Shown: piece by piece, positions 1 through 12,527 of the stretch | How the letters are laid out: every line of letters begins with the position of its first letter | Numbering within the stretch: the stretch's first letter is position 1 | NCBI GenBank assembly: GCA_009667805.1 | Contig: CM019064.1 | Span: 78,056,400 to 78,120,399 of the forward strand | DNA length: 64,000 nt | Direction: 5' to 3' | From: Leptobrachium leishanense | Lineage: Eukaryota > Chordata > Amphibia > Anura > Megophryidae | The notes under the pieces: generated by a model | The model's input: only the letters and a program-made list of their open reading frames with translations | Told to the model about the DNA's origin: nothing | The model's database searches: none | Program-made: the position numbers and the translations under genes

Positions 1-469
1 GGATATTTGTCTAAATTTCATGGTTATGTTTATTTTATTCATATTGGGTGCAGAGGCATTAATATCTTGAGTGTCTAGGGGAGTACCCAAATAAAATACA
101 CCCCTGGGTTTCATCTCAGTTTCATTTATTAGATCTTCTAATTTGTTCAAAGAAAGCAGAAGAATTATCGTGTAAAGATCGGACGAATTGTTTAACAGAC
201 GTGCTTGCAAAATACATGTAAAGGTCAGATCTCCCATGAGTCAGCATTCTGTGTGCACTAGGCAAGACGATAAGCTATTCCACTGTTTTGAATTCTCTCA
301 CTCTGAGATAAAGAAACAAGGTGCAACTTGTGTTAACGTGAAAACGTTTATCAGTGAAAGGCATTGTATTGTGGGTATACACAAACGAAGAGTTACAGGT
401 CCTCTCCACAATAAAGGCTTCATATGCAGATATGTTTATTTCAACCCTTATATTGTACAAATCTTTCCT
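1..469. other. No gene recognised
   Basis: AT-rich sequence. The frames here (for example 188-550) show no known domain, and the right edge runs into a family 1 repeat. Confidence 0.5.
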
Positions 470-1162
470 ACCGGGACAATTTTGGAGCCATTCGGCTATT
501 CAAATCTTGGCAAATTGCCAGCAAATATGGTGCCTGTTCGACAGCGGTGAAAGTCCCCATAGAGAAGCAGTGAAATGCCTTGATGTTCGGTGGTTTCATT
601 CAGTAGGTTTAATCAGGCGAATCCCATAGGCTTCAATGTTAAAAATATTCCCGTTTTTATCCAATGTCTACTGAACTGTTTATTCTTTTAATCTGCAGCA
701 AAAAGTCTCTTTATTGAATGTTTTTTAGGATTTTTTTATGCATTTTTCAGGGGAACAAAAAATTCCAATTTTCTTTTTTTAAAATAGCGGTTTTTTTTCT
801 GTAACAGACCTTCTTAATATTATTCATAAGACCATATATGTTAATTCCAGACATTTTAGTCCAGTAGTTTTTTTGCAAACAGCTTTTAAATTTTAACACT
901 TTCAATTGTTTTATTTATTTTACCCCGTTCATCGGCTTGTTGGCTTTTTCCGGCGGGCTGGTCGGCGATGTGTGCAGCAGATCGTCGGCTCGGAACCCCA
1001 ATAATTTTGGCGGGTTTGTGGTGTTTTTTTTTTCTTAAATCGGCAGTTTTGCAACAGCTTTTCCCTGCACTTCGGGGACCCTGCAGTGAATGCTGAATCA
1101 AATTCCTTGAAGTGCAGGGAATGAGAGAGCACCGAAATGTCAGTGACATTTAGTCTCTGAAG
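470..1162 (-). mobile_element. Family 1 non-autonomous element, copy A
   Basis: Minus-oriented copy of a 0.55-0.83 kb dispersed repeat also found at 6.66, 12.53, 20.71, 39.31 and 46.91 kb. The shared order is: outer TTATTCAGAGAGCACCGAAA, a GTGAATTCAGCATTCAC-like block, a variable GCCGACAAGCC-rich core, GAAACGCTGTTTGCAAAAA, CTGGAATTTACATATA, GGTCTGTTACAGAAAA, and near the other end GGCCAGAT..GCTCTCT. It is non-coding. This copy has lost its outermost right end. The superfamily is not determined. Confidence 0.7.
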
Positions 1163-1323
1163 AACCTCTCAAGTATTTTCTTACTGTGAGATGGGAAAGA
1201 TATGATAGTGTTTTGAAGGTTTTTGCTTTATAACGTCCCCTGCTTGAACCATCCAGTCATTCTGGTACTTTAGGATGTTACTCTTTACACCATGGTTAGT
1301 GGTCTTTCACATCCTTCTCTAAT

Positions 1324-1559
1324 GTCAATAATATATATGGTCAGGGAAACCAATTCACTCGCTCAGGAATGATTCAAATCCTAAATCATTTAAAGGATTT
1401 TATTCTCATAAAAATATATAAAATAATAATAATTCTAAAAGGGCTTTTAGAATTATTATTATTTTATATATTTTTATGAGAATAAAATCCTTTAAATGAT
1501 TTAGGATTTGAATCATTCCTGAGCGAGTGAATTGTTTCCCTGACCATATATATTATTGA
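1324..1559. repeat. 236-bp near-perfect palindrome
   Basis: Two arms of about 117 bp (1324-1441 and 1444-1559) are reverse complements, separated by only GG; the only break I see is a one-base indel (AAACCAATT against AATTGTTT). Transcribed, it would form one long hairpin. The flanks suggest it landed in sequence that recurs uninterrupted near 3490-3505 (ACATCCTTCTCTAATGTC), so it is probably a foldback MITE insertion. Confidence 0.85.
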
Positions 1560-1606
1560 TAACTGAGAAATACTGAAGCCTCCGTTTTTCTTCTATCCTG
1601 TGATAA

Positions 1607-2090
1607 ATTTGGATTTAAAGCAAACAAAAACAAACTCCATATAATAATTACCATCTATGAAATTTCAATAAACCTTTTTCCAGTTTCTTCTCATATATCA
1701 AAGTTGAAACGGGCGTGGCGCTGCACCATGGCAAGAGACAACAAAATCAGCCACAAAGCAATGTATCGTCAGTCCTGTCTGAAATATCCTTTTTTAGACA
1801 GACTTTTTATTAGATTTCAAAGAACTTATAGCCAATCAGCATACAGATACATTTCTACGTCAGAGTTTAACCAACAGTGAGACGAAAATTACTACATTTG
1901 ATTCAGAAATGGCTTTTCCTAGCTTACACTGTTCACACACCCTTTCCTGCACACAAAGGAAATGGCTAAATTCCACGGGCTAACATCCTATGCAAGTAAA
2001 AGACTTGCAGGGTTTGACACTTATAATGGGGGGGGTGGATTTCACACTAATGCAAGAATTAAAAACTACCTATCATATTAAAATACCTTT
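1607..2090 (+). repeat. Direct duplication, copy 1
   Basis: This segment is repeated almost identically at 3076-3390, for example CTTGCAGGGTTTGACACTTA followed by a G run. Copy 1 carries about 180 bp (1665-1843) that copy 2 lacks. The near identity indicates a recent event. Confidence 0.8.
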
Positions 2091-3075
2091 CAATCGTCTC
2101 ATTGATCACATATACAATTGTGATCACAAAAATGGATGAAACAAACTAGACAATTAAACTAATTATACCTGGGGCCATAGTATCCTCGCCTAATACCTGT
2201 ACGATATACGAAAAGGATTCCCCAAGGAGGCCCTTTATGAGCATAAAATACACTTATCTATCTAGATTCACTCTTCCAGCGAACCACACTTGGAGCGTAG
2301 GCAAAAATACCTAATCTAGACATTAAATAACTATTTATTCCCATTTCCCAAAGCCATTCCTTTCTCACACTTATCTAGGGGATTAAATAAAAAAAAAAAT
2401 ATTCCATAATTTTTCTAATACCGTAGTCCACAGTGCGAGATCAAGGTTTGGTCTTTTTCAACATCCCAGCTTGAGACGCATAATCATTAAATGTCATCAG
2501 AGCTCCCACCATAGGGACACCTGAACAAGCTGTCTCTTTGCGCTGGTTGCTTATTACCTGTGACCTTTGACCTTAACACAAAATGTCCATGATCCGTTCC
2601 ATATGCAGTCATTGTGACTGTCAGGTTTCTTGATGATGCGATACGGTTGTAGCAACAATAAAGAAAAGAAAAAAGAAAGAAAATATGGTATACCCCGCTA
2701 ATCATATACATCCATTCATTCATTATCACTCTCAAGTGCACGAAAACAATAAAAATGTAAATTTACACAAGAAGAGACACAGATAATAAATTTTAAAATT
2801 TCCCCTCAAAGAAAATTATACTACTTCTGACCCATTGTTAGAGAAAAATATACATATGCAACTTTGGCTCAAAAGGGAAATAGCCGAAGTGGTGAAGAAT
2901 ACTCCACCCATTCTAAATATCAAAAAATAATTAATTACTATCCTATTCAGTCTTGTTCGGTGTTTTGAAACAAACTTGGTGTTTATAAAACACACCGATC
3001 TTAAATAAAATCAGAAAAATAAAAACAGCATTAATTTTACCGAATTAAAACTTCCCATTTTTGACACCAACTGAT
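2091..3075. other. Spacer between duplicated blocks, no gene
   Basis: AT-rich unique-looking sequence with no convincing coding frame. Confidence 0.5.
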
Positions 3076-3390
3076 AATTTTGGATTTAAAGCAAACAAAA
3101 CAAAACTCTCTATAATAATTACCATCTATGAAATGTACAGATACATTTCTACGTCAGAGTTTAACCAACAGTGAGACGAAAATTACTACATTTGATTCAG
3201 AAATGGCTTTTTCTAGCTTACACTGTTCACACACCCTTTCCTGCACACAAAGGAAATGGCTAAATTCCACAGGCTAACATCCTATGCAAGTAAAAGACTT
3301 GCAGGGTTTGACACTTATAATGGGGGGGGGGGTGGATTTCACACTAATGCAAGAATTAAAAACTATTTATCATATTAAAATACCTTTCAT
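3076..3390 (+). repeat. Direct duplication, copy 2
   Basis: Counterpart of 1607-2090, about 1.47 kb downstream in the same orientation, with the internal 180 bp missing. The poly-G run is a few bases longer than in copy 1. Non-coding. Confidence 0.8.
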
Positions 3391-4443
3391 CCTGCGGTTG
3401 TTTGGAGTGGTGGACCACCTCCTGGGAGCTAACTTCAGTACCAAAAAGCTAAGTATAATACTCATCCTCCTAAATACCATTTTTTGCCTTAACATCCTTC
3501 TCTAATGTCTGTTTGCTTTGGATGAAGGAATTCGTTTTTGTAAAGTTGGCTTTAAATGTGTCTTAGATACTCCAAACCTTTCCAGTCACACAGTTTGACA
3601 GAAAACAAGAGTAGTGGTACTCTCACTCCATTATAGTGTAATTGCAAAGTACAGCAAAATACAGAAAGTCAGGGTGTTCCTGGTTCTAGGATGGCCAACC
3701 CAGTATGTAGTCTACAAAACAATGCAGGCGCCTAACACTCCGAAGCCAGGTATTTTTATTTTTTGAACAACATTTTGACTGCCTTCACGGCCTTTATCAA
3801 CCTTGATAAAGACTGTGATGATAGCTGAAATGTTGCTGTTCTCCAAATAACAATTATCCAGCAAAGGAGTGCCAGATGCTGCGTTGTTTTTTTGATTACA
3901 TGGTTCGACGGTGACCGTTTTCTTCATTCCTCCCATTACAGTTCTAGGCTGTCACCCAGTTTTCAGGGGCACTAGGATAACTACAGGCCTCTTTTTTTAG
4001 CCCATATAGCTCTACCGTAGTACTCATGCATGGGAAACCCTGGTTGGCTGCTTGGCCAGAAAGCCAGTCACCCTAGCGCGCATGTCACAATAGCGCAAAT
4101 TGCATCACTCTTCCTCAAAAACCACACCCACATCCTCATGATCTCAGACCTTCCAAAGTTGGCAGGTCTGAATTTCTGTGTTCTATAGTATTTGTTTTGT
4201 GTTGGACTGCAAAAAAAAAAAAAAAGCTACACATTGTTTTATCTGGACTAGACTAAATGTGTCCTTAAAGTACATGCTCAAATAGTCGTCACAATAATTT
4301 GGTGAATCTTGGTTCTAATTTTTCATGGAAATTCCGATATTATATGTATTTATTTTATAAAATGTATTTAAAGGTTTAGTAAGCTTCGTGGTTTCCTTTT
4401 TATGAATACTTATGTGCAAATGTTCTATCCCTGTTGATTACAG
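3391..4443 (+). other. Presumed hsd3b7 intron
   Basis: Sequence leading to the acceptor at 4443. No other hsd3b7 exon is visible. It includes a short oligo-A run near 4210 and no recognised transposon. Confidence 0.45.
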
Positions 4444-4853
4444 GTAATGTGGCCTGGATGCATGTACTCGCTGCCCGGCAGCTACAGAGGAAGCCTGAGC
4501 TCATGGGAGGTCAAGTGTATTATACCTATGATGATACGCCAATGAGACAACGATTTAAACTTCTTCATTCACTATACTCTAGTTTTGATCCAAGTATTCA
4601 GCTGGGCTCACGAATTCCGTATTGGAAAATGTGGCTAATTATATCTATTTTTAATATTGTAGCATTCCTAGTGAAGCCTTTTTGGAAGTTAAAACCATTT
4701 ATGACTCTAGATATTTTGAATTATCTTGTCATTACATTTTCCTACAACACAGACAAGGCTTCCAGACACTTTGGTTACCAACCCAAATACAGCTGGGCAG
4801 AGGCAAAGGTCAGAACGTGCAAATGGTTAAAAGAGGCCACCATACAAGGCTGA
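4444..4853 (+). CDS. hsd3b7: 3-beta-hydroxysteroid dehydrogenase type 7-like, terminal coding exon
   Basis: This exon encodes the C-terminal third (about 136 residues) of a 3-beta-HSD family enzyme. HSD3B7 is the ER-membrane, NAD-dependent C27 3-beta-hydroxy-delta5-steroid oxidoreductase of bile acid synthesis. Seen: an acceptor TTACAG just before 4444 splits a glycine codon; then GNVAWMHVLAAR, GGQVYYTYDDTP, a hydrophobic stretch MWLIISIFNIVAFLV, and TDKASRHFGYQPKYSWAEA near the end, stopping at TGA 4851-4853. The GNVAWMHVLAAR, GGQVY and TDKA.RHFGY strings fit HSD3B7 better than HSD3B1/2 or SDR42E from what I know of the family. The Rossmann fold and catalytic YxxxK would lie in earlier exons, which I do not find in 1-4443, so they must lie to the left of the window, or this is an isolated retained exon. 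The frame is intact. It converges with orai2. Confidence 0.85.
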
Positions 4854-5177
4854 TCAAGAGCCTGGCTATAAATAACCAAACCAAGTCCGAAAAACATCTG
4901 TTTGCATACATATATTGATTTATATTTGTAGCCAAACTATGAAAAAATGCCCAGATTAATGACATTACAGTTAATGCTACATTACGAATGTAATATTTAA
5001 ACCCATAGATCAGACAATGTTCTAAATATATTGGAATGTCCTTTTATGTCATTCAAATGTAAACAATTTTTTAAATTCATTTAAATGCATCTATATATTG
5101 TGCTAGTCGAATGACCACCATAGAGGTATAGTCACAATGTTTATCTCACTTTGGTTGAATGAAATATGTACTATAAA
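4854..5177 (+). other. Probable 3' UTR of hsd3b7
   Basis: AT-rich non-coding sequence follows the stop codon. No AATAAA occurs before the hAT element at 5178. The first clear AATAAA hexamers on this strand lie beyond that element, at about 6154 and 6294, so the element may sit within the 3' UTR. The transcript end is not resolved. Confidence 0.4.
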
Positions 5178-6023
5178 CAGGGCCAGATTTATAACTAGGC
5201 AAAGTAGGTATGTGCCTACAGGCACGTGCCACAAGGTGGCGCCATGCTCTAAAACCTTTTTTGTTTACAATTTACAATCAAGTAGGCCATTGTATCTCTG
5301 GAGCCCCAAGGGCTAGAGGGACATATCATGTATCATTGGAAAGGCCAGATTATGGCCCTTATAATGATACCAAATATAACCAGGTTAGATTAGAGTTAAG
5401 TAAAAGTAAAATAACAAACATCATATTATTCTCTTTTTTTTTCTAACGCAGCACTCTTATTCAGTATACAATTATAAAGTGAACAGTGATGGTGCACCAA
5501 CTCACCTTCTCATTTCCCACACTGCCAGCCAGTGTGGAGCAGATTATGCAATGCATTGTTTCATCTACAACCTAGACCGTAGCACTGCAGTGAGGAGAGA
5601 CAGGGGAACTTTGGAACTTGCATCTCTGATTTCTACACTGCACAAGGTTAAGTGAGGTGTCACTGGAAAGGTCAGAGTCTGGTCTTTACAATGATACCAA
5701 ACATAAACAAGTAATGTGCAAAAATATATATATTTTTAAAAGTAAATGCATAAAATATTTTTTTCTCTGTTCTATAGCAGAGGCAATACATGCCTTTACA
5801 TATAAAACAAACAATGCCACTGCACTAACTCAACTAAGGCAACAGATTCAGCCTCTATTTTTGAAACTGTTATTCAGTTTTTAAAATGTCTCCCTTTTTT
5901 TTTTTAGTTTGCTTCAAAACGAAAATTGAAAACTTAATTTTGGCATGTTTGTTTCTTTTGTTTTGGGGGGGGGGGTTCCACATTTCTGTGCTTACAGGCT
6001 CCGGAGATGCAAATCCAGCCCTG
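5178..6023. mobile_element. Non-autonomous hAT element
   Basis: Inverted ends CAGGGCCAGATTTATA at left and the complement of CAGGGCTGGATTTGCAT at right. The 8-bp flanking duplications are ACTATAAA (5170-5177) and CCTATAAA (6024-6031), matching at 7 of 8 bases. CAGGG ends with an 8-bp duplication are characteristic of hAT. It is 846 bp and non-coding, and carries two copies of the recurrent GGAAAGGCCAGA / AATGATACCAAA module. Confidence 0.85.
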
Positions 6024-6031
6024 CCTATAAA

Positions 6032-6661
6032 TGCTGCCCTATAAATAATTATGTTAAAAATTCAGTGATAGGAGACTTTATGTTACAAAACTACATTCCA
6101 ATTAAGATCTTTTTTTTTAACATTTTTATGTATAACGGAATAGAATATATAATAATAAAAACGTGGTTTAAAATTAGGCAGGTTTTCTTTTTCTCTCTCA
6201 TCCCCTCACGACTATAGATAATATAACGTATTATGTTATGTATACTACTTTATGTTTTGGTCAATCTGTTGTATGTTTTTTTTTTTCTTGGCTAATAAAC
6301 CAACACAAATAATATATTTTCTCCAGCACATGAAAAATTTGGTAAAACGAACTATTAATATAATTAAATCTTGTCTGTAATTTACTCAGTAAAGTATTAC
6401 AGAACTCGTTTATCTGTTTTAAAGAAAATGTTGTAAATGTCCTGTTTAATTTGTCACCAAGAAAATATTCTCAACTTGTATGTATTGTGTTTGCACAAGT
6501 ACGTGCATAGGTTTAAAAATACACAATGATATACTTTCTTGCACATACGTTGTGGTGCTGCTTGCTATTGTTGTTTGGGGAGGATAGTCACCCAATGAGT
6601 GATGGGCAAAGTGATATAACAAACAACAAGTGTGAGGACGAGAAAAGCAACAAAAAGAATA
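6032..6661. other. Intergenic, no gene
   Basis: AT-rich, with AATAAA hexamers at about 6154 and 6294 on the plus strand that could serve hsd3b7. No coding evidence. Confidence 0.4.
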
Positions 6662-7481
6662 AGGGGGTTATTCAGAGAGCACCGAAATGTTGATGATATT
6701 TCAGTGCTTTCTCATTCCCTGTACTTCGGGTAATAAAATTTCCCCACCCTGCGGTGAAGTCAACATTCACTGCAGGATCCCCCGCCGGGAATCAGCCGTC
6801 ACCGCCAACCCGGCGAACATCCGCCGCAAACACGCCGGACAGCCGCCAAAGGCAGCCGTAGAGCTGCCAAGCGTAGCGTCGACCAGCCGCAGTAAAAAGC
6901 CAACAAGCCGACGTGTAAAAAAAGATACGATTGAAAGTGTCAAATTTGAAACGCTGTTTGTAAAAAAAAACTATTGAACGAAAATGTCTGGAATTTACAT
7001 ATAAGATCGTAAGAATGATAATAAAAAGGTCTGTTACAGAAAAAAGAAAAACGCTTTTAAAAGAAAAGAAAAAAGGAAAAAATTTTGCTGAAAAAATGCC
7101 TAAAAAGATCCTAAAAAATCAATAAAGAGACTTTTTACTGCAGATTAAAAGAATAAACGGTGTATTAGATATTGAATAACAACGGAAATATTTTTAACAT
7201 TGAAGCCTATGGTATTCACCTGAATAAACCTGCCGAATGAAACCCCCAAACAGCAGGGCACTTCGGCAACTTTTCACTGCTGTTCGGTGTTCTCTGAATA
7301 GATTAATCATTGCTTCTCTATGGGGATTTCACTGCCTTCGAACAGGCACCGTACTGGCTGGCAGATCACCAAAAGTTGGCGAACTGCCTGCTCTCTGAGT
7401 ATGCTGAATGGTCACGAAATGTCACCGTACGTGGAAATTCCCTGTTCAGTGACATTTCGGGGCCAGATCAGCTCTCTTCCC
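6662..7481 (+). mobile_element. Family 1 non-autonomous element, copy B
   Basis: About 820 bp in plus orientation, starting GGGGGTTATTCAGAGAGCAC and ending near CAGATCAGCTCTCTTCCC, directly against the TTAA that starts the next element. It is the longest well-preserved copy with copy D and can serve as the family reference. Confidence 0.75.
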
Positions 7482-7485
7482 TTAA

Positions 7486-8448
7486 CCCCTTAAGGACCCC
7501 TGACGTACCCTGTACGTCCTGTCCACAGGTCTCCCTTAGACCCGCGGACGTACAGGGTACGTCAGAGGCGCCTAATCCCCCTCCCGCCCGATACTCACCT
7601 CCCTCGCTGGATCCCTCGGTTTTGCCACCGGATCACGTTTTGGCGCCAAAACGCGATTCAAACCTGGAGGGGGACTGACAAGGCCAAGCCTCCAGGTCCC
7701 CCCCCACCCACTGACAACCTCACCATATGTGTGAGGATGTCAGTGGGCCAGTTAACCATCTAGCTGCCATGTAGAGATAAGGGGATCCTAATGATCCCCA
7801 TATCTCCCGATCCATGGCAGCTAGATGGCCATATTTGACATCATTTGAAAGGCCTGATTATGGCCTTTCCAATGATACCAAACATGACCAGGTTTGGTTT
7901 TAAAAAAAATATAAAAAAAAATAATAAAAAAAATTAAATAAAATAAAAAAATGTTTTTTTTTTAAAAGTTTTTTTGTCTGGGGGGAGTTTAATTAAATAG
8001 GACCTAGGCTGTCATCTAAAAATAATTAGCACAAAATGGTCAGAATGAGCGCAGCGCACATAGGTGAACTGTCTCAGCAGTGAAGGGGTTAAAAAGCAAA
8101 CGCATGTAAAAATTGGGTATTTCTAGTCTCGGGACAAAATTTTGAACCTATTTAGCCGGGGTCTTTTTGGGTGGTTGTAGATTTTGGGGATTAAATTACG
8201 AAAAAGTGTGTTTTTACCATTTTTTCCTCATATTTCATATTTTATTTATAGTAAATTATTCGATATGATGGAAATAATGGTATTTCTAGAAAGTCCATTT
8301 AATGGCAGGAAAAAGGATGTATAATATGTGTGGGTTGAATAAACGAGTAAGAGGAAAATTTGACCTAAACACTAACAGCGCAGAAATGTAAAAACAGCAG
8401 CGGTCACTAAAAGACGGATTTGTGTAAAACCGCCCGGTCACTAAGGGG
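7486..8448 (+). mobile_element. TTAA-flanked non-autonomous element
   Basis: TTAA at 7482-7485 and 8449-8452 flanks inverted ends CCCCTTAAGGAC and GTCACTAAGGGG. The TTAA duplication and short C-rich ends suggest a piggyBac- or Kolobok-type non-autonomous element. It contains the recurrent TGGCCTTTCCAATGATACCA module at about 7862 and a poly-A-rich tract. Non-coding, 963 bp. Confidence 0.75.
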
Positions 8449-8630
8449 TTAAGTGACAAAAATAAATGAGAATAGGGAGCAAGACTGTGGTAGTAGCAGA
8501 AATAAGAACCTGAAGGGAAAAGTAGTTACAATTAACATTAATGCAAGGTGTGAAGTTAAACAATCACTACAAGTACATCCACCTTTTTTATATATTGTTT
8601 ATAAATCCACAAATATCATTGTTTTATTAG

Positions 8631-9494
8631 CCCCTTAGTGACTGAAGGTAGGTCTCCACAACTTGTCACCTAAATAACACCACAATGTATCTTGCATTAC
8701 AGTGTTATACTAATACTCTGCCATGTCAGTCTTGCTGAAATCGGTTATGAGGCATCCTCCTGCAGTTAAGTGAGGTTTTCTGGGCTTCTGTACGCTTGGG
8801 AAACGTGTCTGTTATTGGATGCGCCAATCATGCTGTCACCGCTGTGGGCATCCTCTGTGACAGATGCACATTAGATAACATCATGTACCCAGCTCCTGCA
8901 GGTTATTGCTGGATGCGAGCAACCTGCCATTAAAAATGATGTGGCCTCATAACTGATTGGTGTCTGTGGGAGCCAATCATAATGCATCCATCTGCCATCA
9001 ATCAATTAAAATATTTTGTAGTAGACTTAGAAATAGAGTAAGATTTGGGGGAAAACATCCGGCACGCAATATTAATAGATGTTATTCCTCAGCATAGAGA
9101 AAACGACGTTTCAACCCTAACGGGTCTTTGTCGAGTCAGACTTGACAAAGACCCGTCAGGGTCAAATCGTCGTTTTCTCTACGTTGAGGAATAAAATCTA
9201 TTAATATCGAAGAGTGCCGGATTCTTAGATTTTTTTCGGGATGTTGCTGGATTTGGGAGTGGATCCATTCCGGCCTCAAACAAGCGGTGAACGGTATCTA
9301 GAACTATTGCTTGACTAGAGTAAGATATAGGCTTAGAAATATGGCTAGAATTAGGTTTAGTGATTTAGGAACAATTTTTTAGAAATATTTGGCTTTAAAC
9401 CAATAATTTCATTTCTGTAGTATTCAGCTCATAAAGTTATACATTCCTTGAAATTACAGATATATCCAATATTCTCAAATCAGTCATTAAGGGG
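8631..9494. mobile_element. TTAA-type element containing a hairpin insert
   Basis: Left end CCCCTTAGTGACTGA after TTAG (8627-8630); right end TCAGTCATTAAGGGG followed by TTAA (9495-9498). The ends resemble those of the 7.5 kb element, but the interior differs. The hairpin at 9059-9220 is nested in it. Non-coding. Confidence 0.65.
9059..9220. repeat. 162-bp hairpin MITE
   Basis: Arms of about 80 bp are inverted copies. The left arm ends with a stretch containing AACGGGTCTTTGTCGAGTC, the right begins GACTTGACAAAGACCCGT, and the outer ends read CCGGCA and TGCCGG. Non-coding foldback. Confidence 0.8.
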
Positions 9495-9498
9495 TTAA

Positions 9499-12400
9499 AG
9501 GTAAAGACTAAGTTGGAAGTCAAGGGGAAGAAAACAGGGCTGTTAATTACTGTCCCCTTCTGTTGCTGCTCGATGCTTTTGCATTGCACGGCATTGGCAG
9601 TCAATCAGCGCTTCAGAACCGAAAGCTGTCCAGTCGGATCTGCCTGAAAGCCTTCAAGGTGGAGGGAAGCTTTCCACATTGGAAGGCTGTCACAACATGC
9701 TGGGATACCCAAAAGGGAGCTTAGTGGCTAGACTTTTGCCTTAAAGAAACAGGTCTTCCAACTCTTATCAGTTTTCTTTATGCTTTTTAGCGATGGAGAA
9801 TCAGTGTGGGTGGTTGTGCATAAGGATCTTTGAGAGGACTATAGTCATTCCAGCTTGACAATCCCTCCTGTTGCCTCTCAATGCTTCTGCCTTTCAGGAA
9901 TAATAGCTAGCCTGCTTTCAGTTTTGAAATTACTTGTGTAATGGACGCATGCACACAGACTTAAAGAAAACAGCAAGCATGAAAACTCTAGTAGTTTGTA
10001 GTTTTTTAATAACCATAATATAACGATCAATAGGAAATAACAAAGGGTTCAATCAAAAGTGAGACGTTACATGGTTGGCTATGTTTACAGAAGCAATAAC
10101 GGTATATACATTGGATGTATTGTATGTTCAAGGTTAAGTTACATTTTTGGTAACCGCAAACGCATTAGAAGCAAAACACGTTTTTAACTAATCCCTTAAA
10201 CGAGTTGAATATTTGATAACAAAAATTTGCAACTTTGCCAAAAACACGTAACATTTTTAAGAATTCAGTTTGCAAAGACAACTATCACAGGTAAACATAT
10301 ATTTCCAATATTATCACCAGAGAACCATTGGTCAGTCGAGGAAGAACACAGCTCCTCCACTATTAGCAAGGGGAACATAGGTCCTGCTGGAACCACACTC
10401 CGTAAAGCCATTATTTAGGTGTTCTATCATATGTTTCTATAGTAAGTCAAAATAAATATTATTTATCATACATTTGTCTTTAAACTCTGCTATATACAAA
10501 TACATTACCATCAAATTAGAATGTGGCTGATGTGAAAAGTGAGAGATGACTTGGCTAATTGGGGTGCAGTAACCTTGGAGTTCCAAAACAGCCCAAGGCA
10601 GCAAGTGAACGGTCAGTTTTGAATTTCATGTGTTTGAAGATGGAAATGTGGGCAAACGAAAATATCTGACTCTGATAAAGACCAAATAGCACTGGCTACA
10701 ACAACTAGACAAGTGGACGGGTGGTTATAATGTTGTGGCTGATCAGTGTAAATAATACTCCTGACATTTCATGGTACACTCTAAATATAAGAAGAAGAAG
10801 CTGCTAATCGAATGATTCAATTCTTCAGTTGTTTATGTTTATGCATTTAGTGAATTTCTAAAGAGTTCTTCCATATTCTATTATATGCAGTTAATGCATA
10901 AAGTATGGCCACCATTGCCTGGAACATCCCATAAACATACAAAATATATCATGATAACAACCCCCTTGTTTTTAGGAGACAGACATAATCATGAACAAGT
11001 AACAACTGGAACAAATGCAAAAATAACAATAAAATACATTTCTTAAACAGTAATTATGTCTTTCCATAATTTGAAAGTGCAGTGTACACATCCATGTAAA
11101 GCTGTGAGACAGAGACATAACAAAACAGTGTCTTTAATAAGACAATGGGAATAGAATCCAATTATAAAAAAGGAAACAAAACAGATTTTTCTTGTAACTG
11201 TACATTTGGTAATATAAATTTGGTCATCATATTAAAAACAGGCATTAAAAATACACAAAGAACAAAGGCAAACTCCTGTATAAAAAAAATCACAGAAAAC
11301 ATAATTATAAAGATACAAAAGGTACATAAATGTTTACAGCTTGTAAACACAAAATATACGAGCCAACATCAAATTCACAGGTTTCATGCTCTATTCACAA
11401 TATTTATAAATTCTTTCACGGTTTGGAATCAGCCTACACTAGCATTCTATCAAATTGCTTTCATACTGGGATCAATGATTTCCTTCTGCAAAGTAATTCT
11501 GCACATTTGGATTTTATTCCTTGGGGTTGGGCTAGTCATTAAGTTAAACAACAATTCAAGTCATAACATGAATGCAAGAGCCCAATGTGCTTATAGAAGG
11601 GGGTTCATAAGGGGGGGGGGCGCAAGCCTATTTCCCTTTACTGGTCCCTTTTACTGCCCTTAATTTGGCCCAGTCTTTGTATAACAACTGGAGTACTAAA
11701 CTAATAGAGAGCGGCGCCTGATGGGAGCCTACTGTATAATCGCACAGGTGCCACTGAGGAATCACGAAAGGACACCAAGAAGTATTTGTTCAATGGTCTT
11801 CCGCTATTCAAGGCCAGATGTAGGAGTGGATCACACTACCCTCTGCACCACAAGATCAGAGGTAAATATGGGGTTTTTGGGGGCAGACTCCCGTACTGTG
11901 TTAAGTGATTTTTGCTTTTGCAAAATCACTTAACACTAGGCATTGGGAGGAGCTATTTCTTTCAGAAATAACAGCTCCAGAATAGAACAAGATACTGTGG
12001 TATAGCTCGTTCATCTCATTCTGAGCGCAAACTAATGCTTCCTGTACATATAGGAGCCATTAACGCATAGTAAGCAACTACAATGAACGAGTCGGAAGCT
12101 CAGCTTGCACCAATGTCAGAATGTGATCTCCAGCCATTTGGATATCAACTGAAGCCGATCTGTATAACAGCTCCTGCTGAAATGTTAACAGGAGTGGAAT
12201 AGCGCCCAGTATGGGTAAATCTGACATATCTGAATACACAGTTTTATTACAAATGACAGGAGTAAAGTAAGAGTGCATTAGAGTTATTATCCAAGAAATT
12301 ATAACAAAATGTATCATCATTTTTACTGTTTATGATTACCAGAAAGGAATAAGAGGCAAATGCCCTTTTAAGATAGCCCTTCATGTAAATAATTACCTTT

Positions 12401-12527
12401 ACTGGAAAAACGTAATTCAAAGTTTACCATAATTGTCTTATTTGCACATTTACTCTTACAAGGAATAAAATAAATATGCTTTGTATAAAGTAAAATATTG
12501 AGGAGTAGTCTTGACTAGTATGACTTA
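9499..12527. other. No gene; partly a diverged repeat
   Basis: No coding frame is supported. About 11.87-12.35 kb resembles the 15367-16350 element: both contain a GTGTTAAG..TTTTGCAAAATCA-like stretch followed by GAGCT..TATTTCTTT, and a CTGATCTGTATA-type motif. The rest is AT-rich unique or unrecognised sequence. A TGTTGTGGCTGATCAGTGTA tail near 10730 looks like a transposon end I cannot place. Confidence 0.45.

Noticed and set aside
4444..4853. Assignment as SDR42E1/2 or HSD3B1/2
   Set aside because: GNVAWMHVLAAR and the TDKA.RHFGY string fit HSD3B7 better; HSD3B1/2 have different residues at these sites.
10680..10750. LINE or DNA transposon tail ending TGTTGTGGCTGATCAGTGTA
   Set aside because: It resembles known vertebrate repeat ends but is too short to place.
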